Source: Eubacterium sp.
GTDB taxonomy: Bacteria; Bacillota; Clostridia; Lachnospirales; Lachnospiraceae
Direction: 5' to 3'
NCBI GenBank assembly: GCA_024681495.1
Contig: JAILAS010000016.1
Span: 1-21,103, forward strand
DNA length: 21,103 nucleotides
Under the pieces are notes generated by a model. That model did no database searches and was not told the origin of the DNA. It worked only from the letters and a program-made list of their open reading frames with translations. The position numbers were made by a program, and so were the translations under genes. Below, piece by piece: positions 8,197-15,677 of this stretch. Position 1 is the first letter of the stretch; the number at the start of each line of letters is the position of its first letter.

Positions 8197-9790
8197 GGTG
8201 GTCCTCCATAGGAGCGAATGCGTCGGCAATCGCCTGCGCAGTCCTTATTCCGTCGAGCGATGCGGATACGATGCCTCCCGCATATCCCGCGCCCTCTCCC
8301 GCAGGGTATATGCACCCGGCGGGGGAAAGCCTCGTGTCAGTATCTCTTATTATCCTTACCGGCGAGGATGTCCTGGTCTCCACGCCGTACAGCATGGCCT
8401 CGTCCCCGTCAAAGCCGGGAATGGTCCTCCCGAAGCGCTCCATAGCGCTTATGAATGCCTCTTCGGAATCTTCGTCGTATATTCCCCTGAGGTTGGCGCC
8501 CTTAACCGCGCCCTTAACCGCGTGGTTTATATCGTCCGAGTCTGTGGTGGCGACATTTGCCTTATAGTCGGTGAATCTCTGGGCGGGGATGGCTCCTTCG
8601 CAAAGGTCGTAAGCCTTTTTCTCGATGGCCCTTTGGGCCTTCAACGTGGAAAACGGGTCGTCAGGATTCAAAACCGGGCTCGTGACAATTATGGCGCTGT
8701 TTGCCGTTCCCGAGTCCCTGCCGCTGTAGCTCATGCCGTTTACGCACAGCCCTCCATAATACGAGGATGCGTCTATGACGTATCCCCCGGGGCACATGCA
8801 AAACGAGTAAACGTTCCTGCCGTTCGATGCTTTAAACGTGAGCTTATAGGGGGCCGAGGGAAGGTCGTCCCTATCGGAGGTTCCGTATGCAAACTCGTCA
8901 ATCATGGCCTGGGGATGCGTTATCCTGTAGCCCATGGCCACGGGCTTGGCCATCATCGGCAGCCCGCATTTATAGAGGCTCTCGAAGGTATCCGAGGCCG
9001 CGTTTCCTATGGCGAGCACCGCAGCCTGAGTGGTGATTACCTCGCCGTCTTCGAAGGTAAGGTCCACGATTTTATCGTGGGTTTTAAGCGATGTGAGCTT
9101 CTTTTCGAAGCAGAAGGTGCCGCCCTTTTCCTCGATGTAGTGCCTTATGTTCTTAAGGATGTCGATGAGCACGTCGGTTCCCAGGTGTGCCTTCTGCTCG
9201 AACAGTATATCCTCAGGCCCTCCGTACCTTACGAACTCCGAGAGCACTCTCTTTACGCCGCCGTCTTTGTCGTTGTTGTTGGTCTGGAGCTTGCCGTCCG
9301 AAAACGTTCCCGCTCCGCCCTCACCGAACTGGACGTTGCTGGAGGGATTGAGGGGCCCACCGTTCCAAAATCCGGTCACGTCATCGAGGCGCTTGTCAGC
9401 ATCCTTGCCGCGTTCGCAAATTATCGGCCTGTAGCCGTGACGGGCCAGGTAGAGAGCGCAGAAAAGGCCGCAGGGGCCGGCTCCTATTATCACGGGCCGA
9501 GTCTCCATTGGGATTATTCCGCGTATCTCAAACGAAAACGGATCTTTGGGAGTCTCGAAGACGTCCTTGTCTTTGACAAACTTGCCAAGGACTTTCTTCT
9601 CGTCTTTCGTCCTTATGTCCAGCGTGTAGACATAGAACAGCTCGGGCTTTTTACGGCAGTCGAGGGATCGCTTGACGACGGTTATTTCTATATCATCCGA
9701 GAAAGGTATGGAGAGCCTTCTCTTTACCTTTTTTTCGAGTTCACGACTCGATTTATCGATAGAGATCTTAAGACCCCGTAACCTTATCAT
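8189..9790 (-). CDS. Uncharacterised FAD-dependent oxidoreductase (COG2509-type)
   Basis: 533 residues. An N-terminal region of about 90 residues (basic helix, then EITVVKRSLDCRKKPELFYVYTLDI) precedes a Rossmann FAD-binding motif VIIGAGPCGLFCALYLARHG (100-119, GxGxxG at 103-108) and a downstream acidic residue in CERG. The block NPSSNVQFGEGGAGTFSDGKL and the late CMCPGGYVIDASS and PAGEGAGYAGGIVSASLDG segments are hallmarks of the COG2509 group of FAD-dependent dehydrogenases. Reaction and electron partner are unknown to me. It starts within the previous flavoprotein gene (ATGA overlap; AAAGGA ribosome site) and its 3' end overlaps mutS by eight bases, so it sits in the middle of a coupled flavoprotein-flavoprotein-mutS-mutL run. 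There is no signal peptide or membrane segment, so it should be cytoplasmic. Confidence 0.88.
   Translation of the reverse strand: MIRLRGLKISIDKSSRELEKKVKRRLSIPFSDDIEITVVKRSLDCRKKPELFYVYTLDIRTKDEKKVLGKFVKDKDVFETPKDPFSFEIRGIIPMETRPVIIGAGPCGLFCALYLARHGYRPIICERGKDADKRLDDVTGFWNGGPLNPSSNVQFGEGGAGTFSDGKLQTNNNDKDGGVKRVLSEFVRYGGPEDILFEQKAHLGTDVLIDILKNIRHYIEEKGGTFCFEKKLTSLKTHDKIVDLTFEDGEVITTQAAVLAIGNAASDTFESLYKCGLPMMAKPVAMGYRITHPQAMIDEFAYGTSDRDDLPSAPYKLTFKASNGRNVYSFCMCPGGYVIDASSYYGGLCVNGMSYSGRDSGTANSAIIVTSPVLNPDDPFSTLKAQRAIEKKAYDLCEGAIPAQRFTDYKANVATTDSDDINHAVKGAVKGANLRGIYDEDSEEAFISAMERFGRTIPGFDGDEAMLYGVETRTSSPVRIIRDTDTRLSPAGCIYPAGEGAGYAGGIVSASLDGIRTAQAIADAFAPMEDHLG
8202..8207 (-). promoter_or_regulatory. 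Ribosome binding site deciding the mutS TTG start
   Basis: On the minus strand this reads GGAGGA, followed by CCACC and TTG at 8196. It is the only strong Shine-Dalgarno match near the N-terminus of MutS, and its spacing suits TTG 8196 rather than the ATG opening further upstream at 8229. It lies inside the 3' end of the upstream flavoprotein gene. Confidence 0.8.
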
Positions 9791-11064
9791 GAGTTATCCT
9801 TTCTGCTGATGTTTGCTGCGGCCATGCCGGCCAGGGCGCCCGACGACCATGCGAACTGAAGATTATATCCTCCGCAGGTGCCGTCCACATCCAGCATCTC
9901 GCCCGCAAAAAAGAGGCCCGGGCACAGTATGGACTGCATGTCAGACGGATTGACGTCCGAAACGTCTATGCCTCCCGCCGTGCACTGCGCCTCTTCGAGG
10001 GGGGACGTTCCGATTATTTCCATGCGGAAGTTTTTTACGCAATCTGTCATCTTTGAAAGAATACCGTCTTTAACCGATGAACAACGGTCTGAAGGCTTGA
10101 CCCTGCAGAGCCGGCAGATTAATACGGCTGTCTTTCGGTGAACAATTCCGGACAGGAGGTCTCCCGCCGATCTCGAAGGGAATGAGTTCTTTCTTCTTGA
10201 AAGCTCATCGCGCAATTTCTTTTCATCCATATCCGCGGCAAAGTCCACGGAGAGTTCAACCTTCCCGCCCTCGGAAAGGGCCTTGGATGCAAATCGCGAG
10301 AGGCTTAGCACGGGGACGCCGGAGATGCCCTTCTTAGTGAATTGGACCTCGCCCACTTCGGTGGCGCTTTTACTTCCGTCGATAAAGAGGCTCACGCGCG
10401 AGATGGCCCTCACCCCGTGAAGTGACTGGGGATAATCCTCTTTGGAAACCAGGTGACAGAGGGCCGGAAACACCGGATTTAAGCGGTGTCCGAAGGATTT
10501 GGCCATATTGTAACCCGATCCGTCGCTGCCCGTCTTCGGATATGAAGCTCCGCCGCAGGCGAGAATCAAAGTCTTCGAGTTAACTTTGAATTTATTTTTT
10601 CCGCTCTCGTCCTCAGATTCAATGGTTGCAAGAAATCCTGCATCAGACTTATGTAAATCATAAATCCCTGCATTCAAAAAAAGCCCGGCGCCCGATTCAT
10701 CGAGCCTTTTGATCAATACTTCGGAAACCAGGTTTCCTTCGAAAGTGGATGGATACACGCGGCCCTGCTCGACCGTGGTAAGGATGCCGGATTCATGGAA
10801 AAAATCGAGGGTATCGTCAGGCGTGAATCCTTCGAGCACGCGATGCGCGAAGGCGGGATCTGCTCCCCTGTATACACCCCTTTCGAAGGTGGTGTTGCTC
10901 AGGTTGCATCTTCCGTTGCCTGTAAGCAGGATTTTTTTGGCCGCCTTAGGGCCGTGTTCCACAACGACGACCGAGGCGCCCTTTTCCGCCGCGAAGATAG
11001 CTGCGGTAAGGCCGGAAGCGCCGGCGCCAATTATTAACACGTCAGTATTTACGTTTTTCGCCAT
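9787..11064 (-). CDS. HI0933-like (BaiN/YhiN-type) flavoprotein
   Basis: 425 residues, typical of the HI0933-like NAD(P)/FAD-dependent oxidoreductase family (COG2081). It starts with VLIIGAGASGLTAAIFAAEKGASVVVVE (dinucleotide-binding fold, GxGxxG at 13-18). The family signature KKILLTGNGRCNLSN (43-57) follows, then LILACGGASYPKTGSDGSGY, and near the C-terminus AQCTAGGIDVSDV and LFFAGEMLDVDGTCGGYNLQFAWSSG. Members bind FAD; some gut clostridial relatives (BaiN) were linked to bile acid dehydroxylation, but the role here cannot be read from sequence. A strong ribosome site (GGAGG, four bases before ATG 11064) and a 17-base gap place it in the same unit as the upstream flippase gene. Its stop overlaps the next flavoprotein start by four bases. 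Confidence 0.9.
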   Translation of the reverse strand: MAKNVNTDVLIIGAGASGLTAAIFAAEKGASVVVVEHGPKAAKKILLTGNGRCNLSNTTFERGVYRGADPAFAHRVLEGFTPDDTLDFFHESGILTTVEQGRVYPSTFEGNLVSEVLIKRLDESGAGLFLNAGIYDLHKSDAGFLATIESEDESGKNKFKVNSKTLILACGGASYPKTGSDGSGYNMAKSFGHRLNPVFPALCHLVSKEDYPQSLHGVRAISRVSLFIDGSKSATEVGEVQFTKKGISGVPVLSLSRFASKALSEGGKVELSVDFAADMDEKKLRDELSRRKNSFPSRSAGDLLSGIVHRKTAVLICRLCRVKPSDRCSSVKDGILSKMTDCVKNFRMEIIGTSPLEEAQCTAGGIDVSDVNPSDMQSILCPGLFFAGEMLDVDGTCGGYNLQFAWSSGALAGMAAANISRKDNS

Positions 11065-11081
11065 GCTTCCTCCTTTTCCTG

Positions 11082-12737
11082 TTACATCAGTCTGAACTTA
11101 GCCAGAATGCCTACTATCCTCCCACCGCCGGGGAATTCGAGTATCTCCTCGCGGGTGACGCCCTTAAGGAGGACGATGGCGAGGGTGTATACAACGACTC
11201 CCACGGCAATCGCAAATACAGTGCAAAGGGAGTTAATGCCGCAGAGGTTGATGGTCAGCTTATAGAAGCCGAAAACCACTCCTCCCATGATTACGCTGCA
11301 TATGCATGGGATTACGAATGTCCTCACGATCTCCTGGTTGTACCTTAAGTATTTCCGTATGGACATGGAGTTTAGCACGCACATAAACAGGGCAAAGAAC
11401 GTATTCGCCCATATGACGGCGTAGATGTTCATGTTAAGAACATACATCATACCCAAAAGCAGCAACAGGTGAAGTACCAGGCTTATCAGCGCGTTTTTAA
11501 CGGGCTGGGACATCCTGTCGATGCCCTGCAGAGCCGCATTGCTGAGTGTCGATATCGAATAGAAAACGACGCTTATGGCTCCGGCCATAAGCATGTGAGC
11601 CGCTGTTGAACTGGAGTCTCCGAAGAGCAGCGTCAAAATCGGGCCGGCCAAAACGAAGAGTCCCGCCGTGCAGGGGAACGCCAGGAGCATGATGAACCTC
11701 ATGCTGGACGCAATCTTCTGCTTCGTGAGCCTTACGTCACCCGAGGTAAACGCTGCGGTGATGCTGGGAACCGCCGATGCCGCCAGGGCCGAGGCCAGGG
11801 CGATGGGGAGGTTAACCAGAATCTTATACTTGCCGACGAAGATGCCCCACCAGTCCGATACAACCTCTTCAGAATAGCCCTGCGCCAGTGCAATATTTTT
11901 AAAGAAGCCCTGGTCGAGGATGGAACTGATGTTATATACCGTGGTGCTCAGGAGCACAGGAATGATGGTAATCACGAGGATATAGAATACGGTGCTGTAC
12001 GATTCTACAGGACGGCTCCTGTCCCTCCTCATGCCGGCCTTAAAACGTGCGTAGAAAAGCATGAAGACGAGTAAAAGGAATATCAGTGCAACCGCTGCTC
12101 CCGCACCCGTGCCGAGCGTACCGCCTGCGGCGGCGTACTCTTCCGCTTTTCCTTCGGCGTTGCCAATAAGCGCTCCGGCGCGAAGCCCCATGTTGAACAT
12201 GACATATGCCGCGGCGACGGAAACCACCGCGTTTACAATCTGCTCTATAATCTGTGACATGGCGCTCGGTACCATGGTGCCCATGCCCTGGAAGAATCCG
12301 CGTACCACGCCCATTATCGCCACTATTAGCAGCGTGGGGCCAAGCACCTTAAGCGCCAGATAACTCTGAGGTGTGGCAAGCAGGACCGTGAGCCGGTCCG
12401 CAAAAAAGAATACAACAAAAGAAGCCGCAGACCCAGTCACGAGCGCGAAGACAAATGCCCCCTTAAATATACGGAAGGCATTTACCTTCTCACCCGCGGA
12501 GAGCCGTGCCGCAACCAGTTTGGAAACAGCCAGGGGAAGGCTGTACGAGGATATTAACAGTAAAATGTTATATATGTCATACGCCGTCCCGTAGTAGTTG
12601 TTTCCGTCGTTCCCCAGGATGTTGGTAAGGGGAATCCTGTAGACCAGCCCGATAATCCTGCTGACTATCGAGGCAATCGCCAGGATGGACCCCTGCACTA
12701 AAAAATCGGAATTTTTATTTCTTCTTTTACCTGCCAA
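11082..12737 (-). CDS. MOP-superfamily flippase, SpoVB/YtgP (MurJ-like) type
   Basis: 551 residues with about 14 hydrophobic segments spread over the whole length. The N-terminus (SDFLVQGSILAIASIVSRIIGLVYRIPL, then NILGNDGNNYYGTAYDIYNILLLIS) is typical of the Firmicutes polysaccharide-biosynthesis/SpoVB/YtgP group. Members move lipid-linked sugars across the membrane; B. subtilis YtgP is a lipid II flippase (MurJ), so a role in peptidoglycan precursor export is plausible but not proven. The start is TTG at 12737: an in-frame TAG lies upstream, no ATG is near, and AGGA sits seven bases before it. It follows the DUF3048 lipoprotein gene by 31 bases and precedes the HI0933-like gene by 17. An alternative is a capsule, exopolysaccharide or spore-cortex flippase. 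Confidence 0.88.
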   Translation of the reverse strand: MAGKRRNKNSDFLVQGSILAIASIVSRIIGLVYRIPLTNILGNDGNNYYGTAYDIYNILLLISSYSLPLAVSKLVAARLSAGEKVNAFRIFKGAFVFALVTGSAASFVVFFFADRLTVLLATPQSYLALKVLGPTLLIVAIMGVVRGFFQGMGTMVPSAMSQIIEQIVNAVVSVAAAYVMFNMGLRAGALIGNAEGKAEEYAAAGGTLGTGAGAAVALIFLLLVFMLFYARFKAGMRRDRSRPVESYSTVFYILVITIIPVLLSTTVYNISSILDQGFFKNIALAQGYSEEVVSDWWGIFVGKYKILVNLPIALASALAASAVPSITAAFTSGDVRLTKQKIASSMRFIMLLAFPCTAGLFVLAGPILTLLFGDSSSTAAHMLMAGAISVVFYSISTLSNAALQGIDRMSQPVKNALISLVLHLLLLLGMMYVLNMNIYAVIWANTFFALFMCVLNSMSIRKYLRYNQEIVRTFVIPCICSVIMGGVVFGFYKLTINLCGINSLCTVFAIAVGVVVYTLAIVLLKGVTREEILEFPGGGRIVGILAKFRLM

Positions 12738-12744
12738 GTGACGT

Positions 12745-12748
12745 TCCT
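12745..12748 (-). promoter_or_regulatory. Ribosome binding site supporting the flippase TTG start
   Basis: AGGA on the minus strand, seven bases before TTG 12737. With an in-frame TAG upstream and no ATG close by, this decides the start of the flippase gene. Confidence 0.6.
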
Positions 12749-12768
12749 GCCGCCTTTTCTAAATAATA

Positions 12769-13881
12769 TTATTCGCTGTCTTCCTCGAGATCCGCCTTGG
12801 ACGTCAATGTGACACCGTCGAAGTCGTCGTTAAGCACGATGCTGACCCAGGTCTTGCCCGTGTTGATCTCAATCTCCTCGCCGGACTCGTCGTAGTACTT
12901 AGCCGGCTCGTCCGTGGAGTCCTTGGACCACGTGATCTTCTGTGCGTTTCCGTTGGTGATATACCATCCGTCGCCGCTGCCCGTAGTGTTAATGTCGTAG
13001 GTATTGTGACTGGACATCATTGAGTAGCTGCATGACTGGATAATTATATTCTTGAACGAGAGCTGCTCGCCTGTGAGAGCGTCGTTCTGAGCCGAGTTGT
13101 ATTCGTATCTGTAGTAGAGTCCGTCCTCTTCGTTGTACTCAAACCAGGGCTTGCTGAGGTCGTAGCCGGGTGCTACCTTGTAGGCGTTATCTTCTGCGTC
13201 GGGAGTGATCTCCTCGTCAGCGAAGTTATAATGCGCCTCGTAGTCCTCGTCATGCTCGGTCTCGTACTCCTTGTACTCGATTGCCTCGAGGATGGTCTCT
13301 CCGCTGGTGAATACGTTGTCGGGCTCGCTCCTGGATGTGTCTCTCCAGTACATGATGTTGCTTACGGCGCCCTCTAATCCGCTGAGGTTATCGATCTCGC
13401 CGGAAGACAGGAAGCTCTTTGCGTATTCGGACTGGCCGTAGTGAGCGTAGATGGCATCGAACTCGAGCGCGAAGTAGCAGTAATAAAGTCTGCAGCTTCG
13501 AACGGGTCCGATGGTAGTGGCCTCATCAAACACGGCCTGATCGAATATCGCCATAAGCCTGGTGTACGGAGCCTCCACCGGTACCTCGTAGATCACGCCG
13601 GCGTAGGAAATGCCGTACTGGGGAAGTGCGCCGTAGTTATCGTTCGGAATCATTACGGCCACAGGCCTGCAGTTCGCATAGGACTGGTCCTCGAAGATCT
13701 CGCCGGTGAGGTAGCTGGCGTCTCCGGTCTCTTCGACCACGACGGGCTCCGCGGATTCAACGGGATCTGCAGACTCGATTTCCACCTGCACTTCCTCTTC
13801 TTCCTGCTTGCCGCAGGCGAAGAGCGAAATGGCCAAAACGGCCATCAGTCCGCACATCAAAAGTGACTTTCTTCTTCTCAT
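12769..13881 (-). CDS. DUF3048 (YerB-like) lipoprotein
   Basis: 370 residues from ATG 13881. A signal sequence (MRRRKSLLMCGLMAVLAISLFACG) ends in a lipobox LFAC with the lipidated cysteine at 23, so the protein is probably anchored outside the membrane. An acidic linker (about 26-55) follows. The folded part begins NCRPVAVMIPNDNYGALPQYGIS and contains VEAPYTRLMAIF, GPVRSCRLYYCYFA and IYAHYGQS, the hallmarks of DUF3048, the family of B. subtilis YerB. Its function is not established. AGGAGG lies eight bases before the ATG; a TTG immediately upstream in frame (13884) is a less likely start. It follows ybeY after 61 bases and precedes the flippase by 31, so a cell-envelope role is reasonable, by inference only. 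Confidence 0.88.
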   Translation of the reverse strand: MRRRKSLLMCGLMAVLAISLFACGKQEEEEVQVEIESADPVESAEPVVVEETGDASYLTGEIFEDQSYANCRPVAVMIPNDNYGALPQYGISYAGVIYEVPVEAPYTRLMAIFDQAVFDEATTIGPVRSCRLYYCYFALEFDAIYAHYGQSEYAKSFLSSGEIDNLSGLEGAVSNIMYWRDTSRSEPDNVFTSGETILEAIEYKEYETEHDEDYEAHYNFADEEITPDAEDNAYKVAPGYDLSKPWFEYNEEDGLYYRYEYNSAQNDALTGEQLSFKNIIIQSCSYSMMSSHNTYDINTTGSGDGWYITNGNAQKITWSKDSTDEPAKYYDESGEEIEINTGKTWVSIVLNDDFDGVTLTSKADLEEDSE

Positions 13882-13942
13882 CAATATATCCTCCTAGCAA
13901 TACGTTGTATTTGAGGCGCGCACCATATCGCCCCGTTTATCT

Positions 13943-14443
13943 CTATTCCCTGGTTATCCCGAGAGTGGTAAGTACATCCTCCTGGGCCTTCTCCATCACC
14001 GCGCTCTCCTCGGGCGTCATGTGGTCGAATCCGAAGAGATGGTATACGCTGTGAGCTACGAGGAAGGCGTACTCGCGCTTAAGGCTGTGGCCGTATTCTT
14101 CGGCCTGGCTCCTAATCTTTTCGTCGCAGATGACGATGTCGCCCAAAACCACTTCCCCCGTCTCGGGGTCGAATGCGTCCTGGGTGACCAGGTCGTCCTC
14201 GTCCCACTCTCCTGCCTCCGCATAGGAAAGCATGGGGAACGAAAGCACGTCCGTCACCGAGTCCACGCTTCTAAAACGCGAATTCAAATCCCTTATGGAA
14301 TCCGAGTCCACGATGGATATGTTGACCTGACACTCGTAGGGCATATTTTCTCGGGCACAAGCGGCCTCGAGTACGGATTTACCTATTCCCTCGGGATCGA
14401 AGTCAAACCCGGTTTCAGTGTTGTTTTCGAAATCTACGGTCAT
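13943..14443 (-). CDS. ybeY: Endoribonuclease YbeY (rRNA maturation / ribosome quality control)
   Basis: 166 residues. YbeY is a single-strand-specific, zinc-dependent endoribonuclease needed for 16S rRNA 3' end maturation and quality control of 70S ribosomes. Visible: ISIVDSDSIRDLNSRFRSVDSVTDVLSFPM (43-71, containing the invariant TDVLSFP), GEVVLGDIVI (96-105), and the metal site AHSVYHLFGFDHM with His131, His135 and His141 in the H-x3-H-x5-H pattern. The residue after the first histidine is Ser instead of the usual Gly; the ligands are intact. An acidic insert (about 73-95) is somewhat longer than in many homologues. The start overlaps the upstream 7TM gene by 29 bases, and GAGG lies about 12 bases before ATG 14443. 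The phoH-7TM-ybeY order matches other Firmicutes. Confidence 0.96.
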   Translation of the reverse strand: MTVDFENNTETGFDFDPEGIGKSVLEAACARENMPYECQVNISIVDSDSIRDLNSRFRSVDSVTDVLSFPMLSYAEAGEWDEDDLVTQDAFDPETGEVVLGDIVICDEKIRSQAEEYGHSLKREYAFLVAHSVYHLFGFDHMTPEESAVMEKAQEDVLTTLGITRE

Positions 14444-15677
14444 ATTCTGCGCTAACCTCTATGAGATAATCCCTTATTCTTAAAAAGTGATTCATGGAAA
14501 TACCGCACTCGTCGATTTTTCCGTTTGTGGAGAGCTTGTTAGCCTCCCTGTGAACCACCAGCTCGTAGTCCATCTTACTGGAAAGATTCTCCTCCCTGTC
14601 GAAGGCGGAGATAATCTGATCTGCAATGTAAATTATGCCCGAGACCCTGGTGGAGGGAAGGCGGTTAATGCCGCCCTGCTCGTACAGTATCCACATGAGG
14701 TCGTTGGGAAAGTCGAAGTCGAGGCCGATTCTCATTCCGTCTTCGACGGTGTATCTCTTGCCCTCGAGCCTTCCGAGCTTATAGTAAAGTCCCCCGGCCT
14801 TCGCAAGCAGTTCATCGGCGCCGATCAGGCCGGCAATGAGGCCGCACACGCGGGACAGGAAAACGCATCTTTCGAAGTACTCGGCGTCGATCTCCTTCAT
14901 CTGGGACAGGAGTAGGTACTCTCCGGAGATGAGCTGCATCATTCGGGCTCTGTCCTTCTTGAACATGGAGCGCCCAAGGAACCTCGAAAGTATCATAATG
15001 CAGAGGCAGGAAAAGAATCCGGAAATAAGCGCCACGATTACCTGATTCACCTCGATGTAGCCCTTGTCAAAATAGAAGAAAAGACAGGAGAACGAGGCCA
15101 TTATGCAGAGGATCATGCTGGTGTAGAAAATCCAGCTTTTCTTTCCCGCAAACTCTTCATCCATTATACATCCCACGATAATCATGAGGAAGAGGAAAGT
15201 CATCCTGTAGACTCCGGTTTCCATGATAAGGCAGTACTGGAGAGTCATAAAGCACGGGATTATGAATCCCATGTATGGCCCCATTATCAGGCAGACCGCG
15301 GAGGAAAGCATGATGACGGGCTCTGAATATGCGGGCAGATACGGATAGATACAGGTGCACAGGGCACAAAGAAAAACGAAGAAGCTTACTCTCTTATAGT
15401 CGCGAAAAACGGCATCATAAAGAGCCACCTTCTTACGCTCGTGCAAAAAGGCAGCGGTTATCATTATGCTTAACAGCAGGGATACGAAGATATATACGAA
15501 GAAATCGAAGTATCTAAAGTCAATCCCCCTCTTCCATGCCAGAAACACGGACATGGCGATGGGAAATACGAAAATCCCCGCACCCAGAAAGAGATATCTT
15601 TTGGGCGTTACCAATAAGGGTTTATTTTTTTCTGAATCCGGCTTTTTCGCCTGAGGATTTTTTTCGTTTATTTTCAT
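14415..15677 (-). CDS. 7TM membrane protein with degenerate HD domain (PgpH-like pseudoenzyme)
   Basis: 420 residues. Seven hydrophobic segments fall at about 27-48, 57-78, 96-115, 119-151, 159-173, 182-203 and 208-233. A cytoplasmic helical domain (about 240-415) follows. Position between phoH and ybeY, the 7TM layout and the local pattern IAGLIGADELLAKAGGLYYKLGRLEG (281-306) match the 7TM-HD phosphodiesterase PgpH (YqfF), which hydrolyses c-di-AMP. PgpH is about 700 residues and has an N-terminal extracytoplasmic domain that is missing here. The HD ligands are also gone: the first His position reads YFERCVFLS (267-275), HDIGK is replaced by KLGR (300-303), and the QHHG-like site reads EQGG (333-336). 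I infer a membrane pseudoenzyme without phosphodiesterase activity. ATG 15677 lies 56 bases inside phoH with a poor ribosome site. Confidence 0.7.
   Translation of the reverse strand: MKINEKNPQAKKPDSEKNKPLLVTPKRYLFLGAGIFVFPIAMSVFLAWKRGIDFRYFDFFVYIFVSLLLSIMITAAFLHERKKVALYDAVFRDYKRVSFFVFLCALCTCIYPYLPAYSEPVIMLSSAVCLIMGPYMGFIIPCFMTLQYCLIMETGVYRMTFLFLMIIVGCIMDEEFAGKKSWIFYTSMILCIMASFSCLFFYFDKGYIEVNQVIVALISGFFSCLCIMILSRFLGRSMFKKDRARMMQLISGEYLLLSQMKEIDAEYFERCVFLSRVCGLIAGLIGADELLAKAGGLYYKLGRLEGKRYTVEDGMRIGLDFDFPNDLMWILYEQGGINRLPSTRVSGIIYIADQIISAFDREENLSSKMDYELVVHREANKLSTNGKIDECGISMNHFLRIRDYLIEVSAEYDRRFRKQH

Noticed and set aside
8198..9781. A 527-codon open frame on the plus strand lying almost exactly opposite the COG2509-type gene
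   Set aside because: It is in the register where antisense stops correspond to sense codons TTA, CTA and TCA; the real gene rarely uses these in a GC-leaning codon style, so the antisense frame stays open by chance. Its translation has no recognisable motif, and the minus-strand protein has clear FAD motifs.
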